From Mycolicibacterium gadium (lineage in GTDB: Bacteria; Actinomycetota; Actinomycetes; Mycobacteriales; Mycobacteriaceae), in the NCBI RefSeq assembly GCF_010728925.1, contig NZ_AP022608.1, positions 372,001 through 436,000 on the forward strand: a stretch of DNA of 64,000 nucleotides, read 5' to 3'. Under the pieces are notes generated by a model. That model was given only the letters and a program-made list of their open reading frames with translations, searched no databases and was not told the origin of the DNA. The number at the start of each line of letters is the position of its first letter. Positions within the stretch are counted from its first letter, which is position 1. Positions 33,067 through 42,151 of this stretch are shown piece by piece. The position numbers and the translations under genes were made by a program.

Positions 33067-33738
33067 ATGGCATCCGAAAGTTCCGCAGCACGCATAGCCT
33101 CACAGCTCAGGGCCGAGATCCTGCACGGGGACGTCGTGCCCGGCGCCAAGCTCGCCCAGGTCGGCCTCGCCGAAAGGTTCGGCGTCAGCCGGATTCCGGT
33201 GCGCGACGCGTTGGCGCTACTCGCCGGCGAAGGCCTGGTGGAGCCGCTGTCCAACGCCACCGCGATCGTCACCCGCATGTCGATCGAGGAATTGCAGGAG
33301 CTGTACGACCTGCGGCTGTCGATCGAGCCGAAGACCACCGCGATCGCGGTCCCTCACGTCGGCCGCGCCGAGATCATCTACATGCGAAAGCAGCTGGCGA
33401 TCATGTCGGAGCCAACCGATGCGCGCACCTGGCTCGCGGCCAACACCGAATTCCACGCCGCGGTCTACCGACGGTCCAACCGCCCGCGCACGATCGAACT
33501 GATCGAGCACCTGCGGCGCTTGACCGATCGCTACGTGTACCTGCACCTCGAGGTGATCGGTCAGACCGGGCACATCGGTAGCGAGCATGCGGAGATACTG
33601 GCCGCCGTCGAACGCGGGGATGCCGCCACCACGGCGCGTCTCACCGGCGACCACCTCGTGAAGGCGCACGACCACATACTCGACTACCTCGTCGACCATC
33701 CCTCGGCGCTCGACCCGCACACGGTGCTCTCACCATGA
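33067..33738 (+). CDS. GntR-family (FCD-type) transcriptional regulator
   Basis: This 223-residue regulator has an N-terminal winged helix, AARIASQLRAEILHGDVVPGAKLAQVGLAERFGVSRIPVRDALALLAGEGLVEP, and an all-helical FCD ligand domain with the likely metal-binding residues in ANTEFHAAVYRRSN, GQTGHIGSEHAEILAAVERGD and GDHLVKAHDHIL. FCD domains bind carboxylic acids or metal-dependent effectors. The start at 33067 matches the domain start; an upstream in-frame extension runs through the second rnpB repeat and is rejected. It overlaps the next small gene by four bases (ATGA). Confidence 0.87.
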   Translation: MASESSAARIASQLRAEILHGDVVPGAKLAQVGLAERFGVSRIPVRDALALLAGEGLVEPLSNATAIVTRMSIEELQELYDLRLSIEPKTTAIAVPHVGRAEIIYMRKQLAIMSEPTDARTWLAANTEFHAAVYRRSNRPRTIELIEHLRRLTDRYVYLHLEVIGQTGHIGSEHAEILAAVERGDAATTARLTGDHLVKAHDHILDYLVDHPSALDPHTVLSP

Positions 33739-33941
33739 CCGACGGCAGGGTGGTTCGACAGGCTATGGCGATGCTGTCGATTTCGCACCGCGCGCTCATC
33801 TACCGGGCGTACTTCCTCGGGCGCACCACCGCGCAGATCGCCTCCGAGGACTGCACCACAGAACCCATCGTCCGTACCGAGTTGCACGACGCGATGCTCG
33901 AGCTGCGCCGCCTTCTGCGCGGAGCCCACGCAGCGGTCTGA
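33735..33941 (+). CDS. stand-alone sigma-70 region 4-like protein
   Basis: This 68-residue protein is almost entirely a helix-turn-helix like region 4 of ECF sigma factors: SHRALIYRAYFLGRTTAQIASEDCTTEPIVRTELHDAMLELRRLL, matching the H-R-x-L-x-x-x-x-Y-x-x-G-x-T-x-x-x-I-A pattern. No region 2 is present, so it cannot act as a complete sigma factor. It is coupled to the GntR gene (ATGA overlap), so it could be a co-regulator, an RNA polymerase flap-binding factor or a gene remnant. Confidence 0.7.
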   Translation: MTDGRVVRQAMAMLSISHRALIYRAYFLGRTTAQIASEDCTTEPIVRTELHDAMLELRRLLRGAHAAV

Positions 33942-33951
33942 GTCACCACTC

Positions 33952-35421
33952 CTAGCGAACGGACTTGCCCAGCTTCTTCAGTGCGGCGCCGAGGCTCTCC
34001 TCGGCCCGGCGTGCGACTTCGGCTTCAAGCTGATAGAGCACCCCGTAGGTGAAGGTGTCCTCGCCGGCGGCGTGCGCGACGGCGGCCTCCTTGCTGAGGT
34101 GATCCCGGCTGACGACGCTGTCCTGGTGATCGCCGAGCAACGACTGAATGGCCTTCGCGCGGTCGGACACCTTGTCGTCACCCGTCGCCGACGCTGTATA
34201 CCGAAGTCGTTTGGCGCGCTTACGGATTCGGTGCAAGGCTTCGTCCCGCTCGGTGTCGGACTCGGCGGTGTGCGCTGCCTTGGCTGCCTTGCGGACCTTC
34301 TTGTACGCGGCGTCGATGGTCAGCGTTGTGGGTTCTTCGTCACCGGGCCGGGGCGGTGGCGGGGCAGTGGCCACCAACGCCTCGAGAGCATCGAGCAGCC
34401 GGAAGTAGCGATCGGAGCGCATCGCGATCAGCGACCGCCGGTGCCCCGCGGAGTAGCGCTTCTTCGCGCCGTCGACCAGTCGCTCGCGCACCGGACCGCG
34501 GATCAATTCCGCGGGCAGTTCGTCGAGTGCTTTCTCGTACTTCTCGGCGAGCACCTCGGCGTCGCGCGCCACACCCAGCACGGCTGCCAGCTGGCGCAGT
34601 TCGTCGAGGATCCAGGCGTCGTCGGTGATCCCGAACGCGTCCTCGGACGACTGCAGCAGGCTGCGGATCTTGCGCGTCGTGACCCGCATCTGGTGCACGG
34701 AGTCGTAGACGTCGGCGCGAACCGCCCGATCCCACTCCAGCAACTCGTCGACATGTCCGGCGACCGCCCGGTGGATCGGGTCGTCGGGCAGCTCCGACGG
34801 CTCGGACTCGGCCGTCGATTCGAGTACCCTGGCCAGCTTGGAACCGTGGCCGGCGGGTACCGCGCCGGCATCCAGCAGCCTGTTCGCGAGACGCTCCAAC
34901 AGTTCTCGGTCGCCGCCCTCTGCGAGCTCGAGCTCCCATTCGCGCCACCGTTGTTCCGCGCCGTCCAGCCCGGCGGAGGCCGTGACCTGGTCGTCACAGA
35001 ACTCCGCGAGCGCCACGCCGTCACGTCCGTAGAGCATGTCGACGGTGCGCTCGGTCGAGATCCGCGCCACGGGAGCCAACGGGCGGTCCCGCACGATGGC
35101 CAACACGACGTCGCGCAGCGCCTCCGGCACGTCGTCACCAGAGCTGTCCAGCGGCTCCCGCACCTCGGTGCGGGCGTCGGCACCAGCGGGCAACTTGAGG
35201 TGCCATCCGGCGTCGGAGCCGCCGGTGCGCCGACGCAACGTGATGCGGTGCGCGGCCAGGTCGCGGTCAGGGGTGTCGAAGTAGACGGCGTCGAGTTGCT
35301 GCACAGGAGAACGCTTCACCGACGCGACCGCTGAGAGCCCGTCGAATGACGGGGACACGGTGGAGTCGACGACGTCGAACTTGCGCTCGACCTCCAGATA
35401 GTTCGAAGTGGAATTGCCCAT
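33952..35421 (-). CDS. CYTH-CHAD domain protein
   Basis: This 489-residue protein has an N-terminal CYTH (triphosphate tunnel) domain with the signature E10-V-E12-R-K14-F, acidic and basic strands such as RITLRRRTGG and WHLKLP, and then a C-terminal helical CHAD domain from about residue 210 (VHQMRVTTRKIRSLL, EALHRIRKRAKRLRY) with the conserved His. CYTH domains hydrolyse or bind inorganic triphosphates, and CHAD domains bind polyphosphate. The M. tuberculosis equivalent is Rv2226, with the same neighbour panB nearby. A polyphosphate-linked role is likely. It is convergent with the sigma-4 protein gene. Confidence 0.9.
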   Translation of the reverse strand: MGNSTSNYLEVERKFDVVDSTVSPSFDGLSAVASVKRSPVQQLDAVYFDTPDRDLAAHRITLRRRTGGSDAGWHLKLPAGADARTEVREPLDSSGDDVPEALRDVVLAIVRDRPLAPVARISTERTVDMLYGRDGVALAEFCDDQVTASAGLDGAEQRWREWELELAEGGDRELLERLANRLLDAGAVPAGHGSKLARVLESTAESEPSELPDDPIHRAVAGHVDELLEWDRAVRADVYDSVHQMRVTTRKIRSLLQSSEDAFGITDDAWILDELRQLAAVLGVARDAEVLAEKYEKALDELPAELIRGPVRERLVDGAKKRYSAGHRRSLIAMRSDRYFRLLDALEALVATAPPPPRPGDEEPTTLTIDAAYKKVRKAAKAAHTAESDTERDEALHRIRKRAKRLRYTASATGDDKVSDRAKAIQSLLGDHQDSVVSRDHLSKEAAVAHAAGEDTFTYGVLYQLEAEVARRAEESLGAALKKLGKSVR

Positions 35422-35506
35422 GGTGCGGGCAAGACTGCCACATTCAGGTAAACGAGCAGCCTGGGGGAGCGGCCGGGCAGCTCGACAGCGGCGATAAAGT
35501 CCAGGG

Positions 35507-36286
35507 GTGACCGACTATGAAACCCTCGAATTCGAGCCGTCCGGTGCCATCACCCGGATCACCCTGAACCGGCCCGACGCCGCAAATGGAATGAACAACA
35601 CCATGACTCGCGAGCTCGCCGATGCCGCACGGCGCTGCGACACCGCGGCGACGAAGGTGGTCGTGCTCACCGGTTCGGGTCGGTTCTTCTGCGCCGGAGG
35701 CGATCTGAAGTCCTTTGCACCCGCGCCCGACCGGGGCCTGCACATCAAGGGTGTCGCGAACGACCTGCATCGCGCGATCTCGAGCTTCTCGCGGATGGAC
35801 GCCGTGCTCATCACCGCGGTCAACGGCACCGCCGCCGGAGCGGGCTTCTCGATTGCGGTGACGGGCGATCTCGTCCTCGCCGCGGAGTCGGCGTCGTTCA
35901 CGATGGCCTACACCAAGGTGGGACTATCGCCGGACGGCAGCTCCTCATACTTCCTGCCGCGTCTCATCGGTATCGCCAAGACCAAGGAACTGATGCTGAC
36001 CAACCGCACTCTCTCGGCCCAGGACGCCGCGCAGTGGGGTCTGGTCACCGAGGTGGTGCCCGACGATCAACTGGCCGCCCGTGCCGACGCGCTGGCCGAG
36101 AAAATGGCGGCCACCTGCGCCGGGTCCAACGGCTCCGTGAAGGCACTGATGCTGTCGACGTTCAACAGCGGTCTCGAGGAGCAGATGGAATTCGAGAGCC
36201 GGCTGATCGCCGAGCGCGCCAACTCCGCCGACGGCCGCGAAGGCGTCGACGCCTTCATGGCCAAGCGGAAGCCGGAGTTCTCCTAG
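35507..36286 (+). CDS. enoyl-CoA hydratase/isomerase family protein
   Basis: This 259-residue crotonase-fold protein has [20 protein letters not shown], the oxyanion-hole segments [15 protein letters not shown] and [22 protein letters not shown], and [21 protein letters not shown]. The usual catalytic Glu near the second segment is replaced by a Ser/Asp-containing loop, so isomerase or another CoA reaction is as likely as hydration. Start is a GTG at 35507. It is convergent with panB; their stops overlap by four bases. Confidence 0.86.
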   Translation: MTDYETLEFEPSGAITRITLNRPDAANGMNNTMTRELADAARRCDTAATKVVVLTGSGRFFCAGGDLKSFAPAPDRGLHIKGVANDLHRAISSFSRMDAVLITAVNGTAAGAGFSIAVTGDLVLAAESASFTMAYTKVGLSPDGSSSYFLPRLIGIAKTKELMLTNRTLSAQDAAQWGLVTEVVPDDQLAARADALAEKMAATCAGSNGSVKALMLSTFNSGLEEQMEFESRLIAERANSADGREGVDAFMAKRKPEFS

Positions 36287-37119
36287 AAGGAGTGCTCTTC
36301 GGCGGGGAACGTCCCGCTGGCGACCTCGTCGGCGTACTGCGTTGCGGCGCGGCTCAATTCGGCACCCACATCGCCGAAATGTTTGACGAACCTGGCGGTC
36401 TTACCGCTCGTCATGCCGGCCATGTCCTGCCACACCAGCACCTGCGCATCGCAGTTGGGTCCGGCTCCGATGCCGATGGTGGGGATGGTCAGCTTGCCGG
36501 TGATCTGAGTCGCCAGCTCAGCGGGAACCATCTCGAGCACCACGGCGATGGCCCCCGCTTCCTGCACGGCGATCGCGTCGTGGACGGTCTGCTCGGCGCC
36601 GTCGCCGCGGCCCTGGACGCGGAAGCCGCCCAGGCTGTTGACGCTCTGCGGGGTGAATCCGATGTGCGCGACCACGGGGATGCCGGCCTGAGTCAGCGTC
36701 GCGATCTGATCGGCGACGCGCTCGCCACCCTCCAGTTTGACCGCACCCGCGCCGGTCTCCTTCATGAACCGGGTGGCGGTCGCAAGGGCCTGCTGCGGGC
36801 CTGCCTCATAGCTGCCGAACGGCAGGTCGGCGACCACCAGTGCGTGCGAAGCGCCGCGGACCACGCCGCGGACCAGCGGGATGAGCTCGTCGGGGGTCAC
36901 CGGCACCGTGGTGTCATAGCCGTAAACCACGTTGGCCGCCGAATCGCCGACCAGCAGGACGGGAATGCCTGCATCGTCGAAAATACGGGCGGTAGAGAAG
37001 TCGTAGGCCGTCAGCATGGCCCACTTGTGGCCTTCTGACTTCCACTTCTGCAGGTGAAGGGTTCTTATTTTGGTCCGCGGCTTATCCGCCGCAGCGCCAT
37101 AGACAGTCTGCTCAGACAT
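36283..37119 (-). CDS. panB: 3-methyl-2-oxobutanoate hydroxymethyltransferase
   Basis: The 278-residue enzyme makes ketopantoate from 2-oxoisovalerate and methylene-tetrahydrofolate, the first step of pantothenate synthesis. Motifs are [34 protein letters not shown] (metal Asp), [71 protein letters not shown] and [22 protein letters not shown]. Size fits the decameric TIM-barrel family. It corresponds to M. tuberculosis Rv2225. Start ATG at 37119; it is divergent from the WS/DGAT gene. Confidence 0.95.
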   Translation of the reverse strand: MSEQTVYGAAADKPRTKIRTLHLQKWKSEGHKWAMLTAYDFSTARIFDDAGIPVLLVGDSAANVVYGYDTTVPVTPDELIPLVRGVVRGASHALVVADLPFGSYEAGPQQALATATRFMKETGAGAVKLEGGERVADQIATLTQAGIPVVAHIGFTPQSVNSLGGFRVQGRGDGAEQTVHDAIAVQEAGAIAVVLEMVPAELATQITGKLTIPTIGIGAGPNCDAQVLVWQDMAGMTSGKTARFVKHFGDVGAELSRAATQYADEVASGTFPAEEHSF

Positions 37120-37276
37120 CGTTGTCCCTCACGGGTTGGTCGGGTCGATCCTCGAGGCCCATCGGGGTCCCCGGGTTCGTCTGACCTGTTCAGTCTGCCA
37201 CTTCGGGCGCCGAAGTTGAAAGGCGCGTTGAGTGGATTTCCTCACACCGGGCTCAGCCCGGCCTAACATCGGCGGC

Positions 37277-38668
37277 ATGCAACGGTTAAGCGGACTCGAC
37301 GCCAGTTTCCTCTATCTCGAGACCGCGCAGCAACCGCTGCATGTGTGTTCGATCCTCGAGTTGGACACGTCGACCATGCCGGGCGGGTACACCTTCGACC
37401 GTTTCCGCGACGCGTTCGACCTGAGGATCAAGGCGATGCCGCAATTCCGGGAGAAGCTCGCCGACAGCCGGTTCAACCTCGACCATCCGGTGTGGGTGGA
37501 GGACAGGGATTTTGACGTCGACCGGCACCTGCACCGAATCGGTCTGCCTGTCCCGGGCGGTCGCCGCGAATTGGCTGAGATCTGTGGGCACATCGCCTCG
37601 TTGCAACTCGACCGCAGCCGGCCGCTGTGGGAGAAGTGGGTCATCGAGAACGTCGGGGGCACCGACCCGCAGAACGGTGGACGCATCGTCGTGATGACGA
37701 AGGTCCACCACTCCGGCGTCGACGGGGTCTCGGGGGCCAACCTGATGTCGCAGCTGTGCAGCACCGAAGCCGATGCTCCGCCTCCCGACCCGGTGGATGG
37801 TTCTGGCGACGCGAGTTCCCTGGAGATCGCGGTGTCCGGCGCGGTCAAGTACGCCACTCGGCCGCTCAAGTTGATCAATGCGCTGCCGTCGACCCTGTCG
37901 ACTGTCGTGGACACCGCCCGCCGGGCCCGCGGGGGCAACGCCATGACGGCCCCGTTCGTCGCTCCCAAGACCGCCTGGAACAGCAACGTCACCGGACATC
38001 GCAACGTCGCGTTCGCGCAGCTGGACCTCGAGGACATCAAGACCGTCAAGAACCACTTCGGGGTCAAGGTCAATGACGTGGTGATGGCGCTGGTGTCCGG
38101 TGTGCTGCGCAAATTCCTCGACGATCGCGGTGAGTTGCCGGAGAATTCGTTGGTCGCGATGGTGCCGGTGTCGGTGCACGACAAGTCGGACCGGCCCGGT
38201 CGCAACCAGGTGTCGGGCATGTTCTCCAAGCTGGAGACTCACATCGAGGATCCGGCGGAGCGGTTGAAATCCATCGCCGACTCGAATTCGGTTGCCAAAC
38301 AACACAGTTCGGCGATCGGGGCGACCCTGCTACAGGACTGGACCCAGTTCGCGGCACCCGCGGTGTTCGGTGTCGCGATGCGGGTCTACGCGGCCAGCCG
38401 GCTGAGCGGGGCCAGGCCGGTGCACAACCTCGTCGTCTCCAACGTCCCCGGCCCACAGGTTCCGCTCTACTACCTGGGCTGCGAGGTGGACGCCATGTAC
38501 CCGCTGGGGCCGATCTTCCACGGCTCCGGACTCAACATCACGGTGATGTCGTTGACCGGGAAATTGGACGTCGGGATCGTGTCATGCCCGGAGTTGCTGC
38601 CCGATCTGTGGGACATGGCTGACGATTTCCAGGCCGCGCTCGACGAGCTGCTGAGCGCCACGCGATAG
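37277..38668 (+). CDS. wax ester synthase/diacylglycerol acyltransferase
   Basis: The 463-residue enzyme transfers an acyl group from CoA to an alcohol or diacylglycerol, making storage lipid. It starts with MQRLSGLDASFLYLE, typical of the family, and has the active-site H144-H145-S-G-V-D149-G. Further marks are VKVNDVVMALVSGVLRKFL, NLVVSNVPGPQVPLYY and GPIFHGSGLNITVMSLTG. ATG 37277 is used because the family begins there. M. tuberculosis has 15 such genes; this one sits between panB and the Hip1-type protease gene, where M. tuberculosis H37Rv has none that I recall. Confidence 0.9.
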   Translation: MQRLSGLDASFLYLETAQQPLHVCSILELDTSTMPGGYTFDRFRDAFDLRIKAMPQFREKLADSRFNLDHPVWVEDRDFDVDRHLHRIGLPVPGGRRELAEICGHIASLQLDRSRPLWEKWVIENVGGTDPQNGGRIVVMTKVHHSGVDGVSGANLMSQLCSTEADAPPPDPVDGSGDASSLEIAVSGAVKYATRPLKLINALPSTLSTVVDTARRARGGNAMTAPFVAPKTAWNSNVTGHRNVAFAQLDLEDIKTVKNHFGVKVNDVVMALVSGVLRKFLDDRGELPENSLVAMVPVSVHDKSDRPGRNQVSGMFSKLETHIEDPAERLKSIADSNSVAKQHSSAIGATLLQDWTQFAAPAVFGVAMRVYAASRLSGARPVHNLVVSNVPGPQVPLYYLGCEVDAMYPLGPIFHGSGLNITVMSLTGKLDVGIVSCPELLPDLWDMADDFQAALDELLSATR

Positions 38669-38713
38669 CCGCCTAGCCAGCGCGGATGTGCGGTCATGGC
38701 AGCATGTGGTGCC

Positions 38714-40228
38714 ATGAGCCTGAAGATCGGCGTCCAAGTGACGGCGTTGATGTTGCTGGTCGCCGGTTGCACGAACCTGGTCGAGGGCCGCGGCGTGGTC
38801 GCCGTGCCCCCGCCGGGATCGCCGATCGAGTGGGGGGAGTGCGAGAACTCGTCCTCCGACGGTGAGCCGGCGCCCGTCGGTGCCGAGTGCGGCAGGTTGT
38901 CTGTTCCGGTGAACTGGGCCGAGCCTGAGGGCGAGGTCGCGCGCCTGGCGATGATCCGGTTCAGGGCGACCGGAGACAAGATCGGCTCCCTGATCGTCAA
39001 CCCCGGCGGTCCTGGCGAGTCGGGTGTCGCGGCGGCGACCAGCATGGTCGGGCTGCTGCCCGACAGCGTCCGCCAACGATTCGATCTGGTCGGCTTCGAC
39101 CCGCGCGGCGTCGCGGCGTCCACGCCCGCGGTCTGGTGCAACTCCGACGCGGACAACGACCGGCTCCGCGCCGACCCGCAGGTGGACTACACGCCCGAGG
39201 GTGTCGAGCACATCGAGTCCGAAACCAAGGCGTTCGTGCAGCGCTGCGTCGACAAGATGGGCGACGAATTCCTCGCCAACGTCGGAACTGCCAGCGTCGT
39301 CAAGGATCTCGACGCGATGCGGCAGGCTCTCGGCGACGAGAAGCTGAACTATCTGGGCTACTCGTATGGCACCCGCATCGGCGCGCTGTACGCGGAGGCC
39401 TATCCGGACAACGTGCGCGCGATGATCCTCGACGGCGCCATCGACCCCAACGCCGATCCCACCGAGGCCAACATCCGCCAGGCCAAGGCATTCCAGACCG
39501 CCTTCGATGATTACGCCGCCGACTGCGCCGAGAACGCGGACTGCCCGCTGGGCACCGATCCGGCCAAGGCGGTCGACGTCTACCGCAGCATGGTCGACCC
39601 GCTGGTGGAGAACCCGTTGAAGACGCGTGATCCGCGCGGGCTGAGCTACTCCGACGCGATCGTCGGCACCATCCTGCCGCTGTACTCGCCGAATCTGTGG
39701 CGCCACCTCACCCAGGCCCTCAAGGAGATCAAGGACGGGGAGGGCGACACGATGCTGGCGCTGGCCGATCTTTACATGGGCCGCGACGAGAACGGCCACT
39801 ACAACAACTCGACCGACGTACGCGTCGCGGTCAACTGCGTCGACAAGCCGGCGGTGACGGACCGCGCCAAGGCCGTCGAGGAGGACCGGCGGGCTCGTGA
39901 AGCGGCGCCGTTCATGAGCTATGGCGAGTTCACCGGGCACGCTCCGCTGGGCACGTGTGCGTTCTGGCCCGTCCCTCCGACGACGGAACCGCACGAGATC
40001 AACGTCGACGGGCTGCCGCCGATCCTGGTGATCTCGACGACCAACGACCCCGCCACCCCGTACGAGGCGGGCGTCGACCTGGCGCGTCAGCTGGGGGGCA
40101 CGCTGCTGACCTACGAAGGCACGCAGCACACCGTGGCATTTCAGGGCGACGACTGCGTCGACGAGATCGCCGCCCGCTACCTGATCGACGTCACGGTCCC
40201 ACCGCCCGACACCCGATGCAGCAGCTGA
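38714..40228 (+). CDS. caeA: exported serine protease/esterase, Hip1/CaeA-type lipoprotein
   Basis: This 504-residue protein has a lipoprotein signal with lipobox VAGC19 and an alpha/beta hydrolase fold with a cap domain. The nucleophile is Ser217 in LGYSYGT; the acid is in STTNDPATPYE and the His in EGTQHTV. Paired Cys in the cap and at the C-terminus (ADCAENADCP, DTRCSS) suit an exported enzyme. The M. tuberculosis orthologue Rv2224c (Hip1/CaeA) cleaves the GroEL2 chaperone at the cell envelope. M. tuberculosis has a paralogue next to it (Rv2223c), which is missing here. It overlaps the following GNAT gene by 13 bases. Confidence 0.9.
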   Translation: MSLKIGVQVTALMLLVAGCTNLVEGRGVVAVPPPGSPIEWGECENSSSDGEPAPVGAECGRLSVPVNWAEPEGEVARLAMIRFRATGDKIGSLIVNPGGPGESGVAAATSMVGLLPDSVRQRFDLVGFDPRGVAASTPAVWCNSDADNDRLRADPQVDYTPEGVEHIESETKAFVQRCVDKMGDEFLANVGTASVVKDLDAMRQALGDEKLNYLGYSYGTRIGALYAEAYPDNVRAMILDGAIDPNADPTEANIRQAKAFQTAFDDYAADCAENADCPLGTDPAKAVDVYRSMVDPLVENPLKTRDPRGLSYSDAIVGTILPLYSPNLWRHLTQALKEIKDGEGDTMLALADLYMGRDENGHYNNSTDVRVAVNCVDKPAVTDRAKAVEEDRRAREAAPFMSYGEFTGHAPLGTCAFWPVPPTTEPHEINVDGLPPILVISTTNDPATPYEAGVDLARQLGGTLLTYEGTQHTVAFQGDDCVDEIAARYLIDVTVPPPDTRCSS

Positions 40229-40665
40229 GCATCACCGGTGTCACGGCTTCGGACGTGCCGGAGCTGTTACCGATGATGCGCGGCTACTGCGACTTCTATC
40301 GCGTGGATCCGTCCGATGAGCGCCTGCTGGCCCTGTCGAACGCACTGATCGACCACCCCGACGAGGGCGTGCAGCTGATCGCGCGCGGCGACGGAACACC
40401 GCTGGGGTTCGCGACGATCTACTGGACCTGGCAGACGTTGTACGCCGCTCGCATCGGTGTGCTCAACGATCTGTACGTGGAGTCGGCGGCCCGTGGCACC
40501 GGCACGGGCCGGGCGCTGATCGAGCGGGGTCTGCAGCTGTGCCGCGACCGCGGTGCCGAGAAGTTGGTGTGGGAGACGGCCCCTGACAATGCGACGGCGC
40601 GACGGCTCTACGACGGAATCGGCGCGGCGAAGTCGACGTGGCTGAGCTACGAACTCGACGCCTGA
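40216..40665 (+). CDS. GNAT-family N-acetyltransferase
   Basis: The 149-residue protein shows the GNAT acetyl-CoA motif as VLNDLYVESAARGTGTGRALIERGLQLCRDRGAEKLVWET, where R-G-T-G-T-G-R-A binds the pyrophosphate. APDNATARRLYDGIGA is the C-terminal motif B. The ATG at 40216 lies inside the end of the caeA gene, suggesting co-translation. Its target amine is unknown; it lies just before glnA2 but with an independent-looking 100-base gap. Confidence 0.87.
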   Translation: MQQLSITGVTASDVPELLPMMRGYCDFYRVDPSDERLLALSNALIDHPDEGVQLIARGDGTPLGFATIYWTWQTLYAARIGVLNDLYVESAARGTGTGRALIERGLQLCRDRGAEKLVWETAPDNATARRLYDGIGAAKSTWLSYELDA

Positions 40666-40765
40666 CCGCACGCACCGCTAGGTGAAGCCGCCCGTTTTAC
40701 CTGCTCTTCGCGCAAGCTCGCATCGCCGTAACACAGATTTAACAGCCGGTGCATACCCTGCGGAC

Positions 40766-42106
40766 ATGGACCGGCAGAAGGAATTCGTGCTGCGCACGCT
40801 GGAAGAACGCGATATCCGCTTCGTCCGGTTGTGGTTCACCGATGTGCTCGGATACCTCAAATCGGTCGCCATCGCGCCCGCCGAACTCGAAGGCGCGTTC
40901 GAGGAGGGCATCGGCTTCGACGGTTCGGCGATCGAGGGCTTCGCCCGGGTTTCCGAGGCCGACATGGTGGCGCGGCCCGACCCGTCCACGTTCCAGGTGC
41001 TGCCGTGGACGTCCAGTGCGGGCGACCACCACTCGGCGCGCATGTTCTGCGACATCACGATGCCCGACGGTTCGCCGTCGTGGGCGGACTCCCGCCACGT
41101 CCTGCGCCGCCAGCTGTCCAAGGCCAGCGACCTCGGCTTCTCCTGCTACGTGCACCCCGAGATCGAGTTCTTCCTCCTCAAGCCGGGTGAGTACGACGGC
41201 AGCGTGCCCGTCCCCGCCGACAACGGCGGCTACTTCGACCAGGCCGTGCACGACGCCGCGCCGAACTTCCGCCGCCACGCCATCGACGCACTCGAGCAGA
41301 TGGGCATCTCGGTGGAGTTCAGTCACCACGAGGGCGCCCCGGGCCAGCAGGAGATCGACCTGCGTTACGCCGATGCGCTGTCGATGGCCGACAACGTGAT
41401 GACTTTCCGATACGTCGTCAAGGAGGTCGCGCTCGGCGACGGTGTGCGGGCCACGTTCATGCCCAAGCCCTACTCCGAACATCCCGGCTCGGCGATGCAC
41501 ACCCACATGAGCTTGTTCGAGGGCGAGAACAACGCCTTCCACAGCCCCGATGACGTGTTGCAGCTTTCCGATGTCGCCAAGTCGTTCATCGCGGGCATCC
41601 TCGAACACGCCAATGAGATCAGCGCCGTCACCAATCAGTGGGTGAACTCCTACAAGCGGCTCGTCCACGGCGGCGAGGCGCCGACCGCGGCGAGCTGGGG
41701 AGCGGCCAACCGGTCGGCGCTCGTGCGGGTTCCGATGTACACCCCGCGCAAGGCATCATCGCGCCGCGTCGAGGTGCGCAGCCCCGACTCGGCGTGCAAC
41801 CCGTATCTGACCTTCGCCGTCCTGCTCGCCGCGGGGCTGCGCGGCATCGAGAAAAACTACGTTTTGGGCCCCCAGGCCGAGGACAACGTGTGGAACCTCA
41901 CCCCCGAGGAACGCCGCGCGATGGGCTACAAGGAGCTGCCGGGCAGCCTCGGTGTGGCGCTCACCGAGATGGAGAGCTCTGAACTGGTCGCAGAAGCGTT
42001 GGGGGAGCACGTGTTCGACTACTTCCTGCGCAACAAGCGCGCCGAGTGGGAGAACTACCGCAGCCACGTCACGCCGTTCGAGCTCAAGACCTATTTGTCG
42101 CTGTAG
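40766..42106 (+). CDS. glnA2: glutamine synthetase, type I (GlnA2)
   Basis: This 446-residue enzyme has GS-fold signatures: GFDGSAIEGFARVSEADMVARPD, a metal-binding HPEIEFFLL, HHEGAPGQQEIDLRYADALSMADN, SAMHTHMSLFEGENNAF and WGAANRSALVRVP. The adenylylation loop with Tyr found in GlnA1 is absent, so it should not be under GlnE control. In M. tuberculosis glnA2 (Rv2222c) is non-essential and also lies beside glnE. Start ATG at 40766. A longer frame upstream lacks family similarity. Confidence 0.92.
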   Translation: MDRQKEFVLRTLEERDIRFVRLWFTDVLGYLKSVAIAPAELEGAFEEGIGFDGSAIEGFARVSEADMVARPDPSTFQVLPWTSSAGDHHSARMFCDITMPDGSPSWADSRHVLRRQLSKASDLGFSCYVHPEIEFFLLKPGEYDGSVPVPADNGGYFDQAVHDAAPNFRRHAIDALEQMGISVEFSHHEGAPGQQEIDLRYADALSMADNVMTFRYVVKEVALGDGVRATFMPKPYSEHPGSAMHTHMSLFEGENNAFHSPDDVLQLSDVAKSFIAGILEHANEISAVTNQWVNSYKRLVHGGEAPTAASWGAANRSALVRVPMYTPRKASSRRVEVRSPDSACNPYLTFAVLLAAGLRGIEKNYVLGPQAEDNVWNLTPEERRAMGYKELPGSLGVALTEMESSELVAEALGEHVFDYFLRNKRAEWENYRSHVTPFELKTYLSL

Positions 42107-42151
42107 ACGTCTGTAATCCAGCCCCTGGAGCTGGTGCGCTAACGTCGAGCC

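Noticed and set aside
40728..40743. gtaac-N6-ttaac before glnA2, as a GlnR box
   Set aside because: Only one half site fits the GlnR consensus well; too weak to call.
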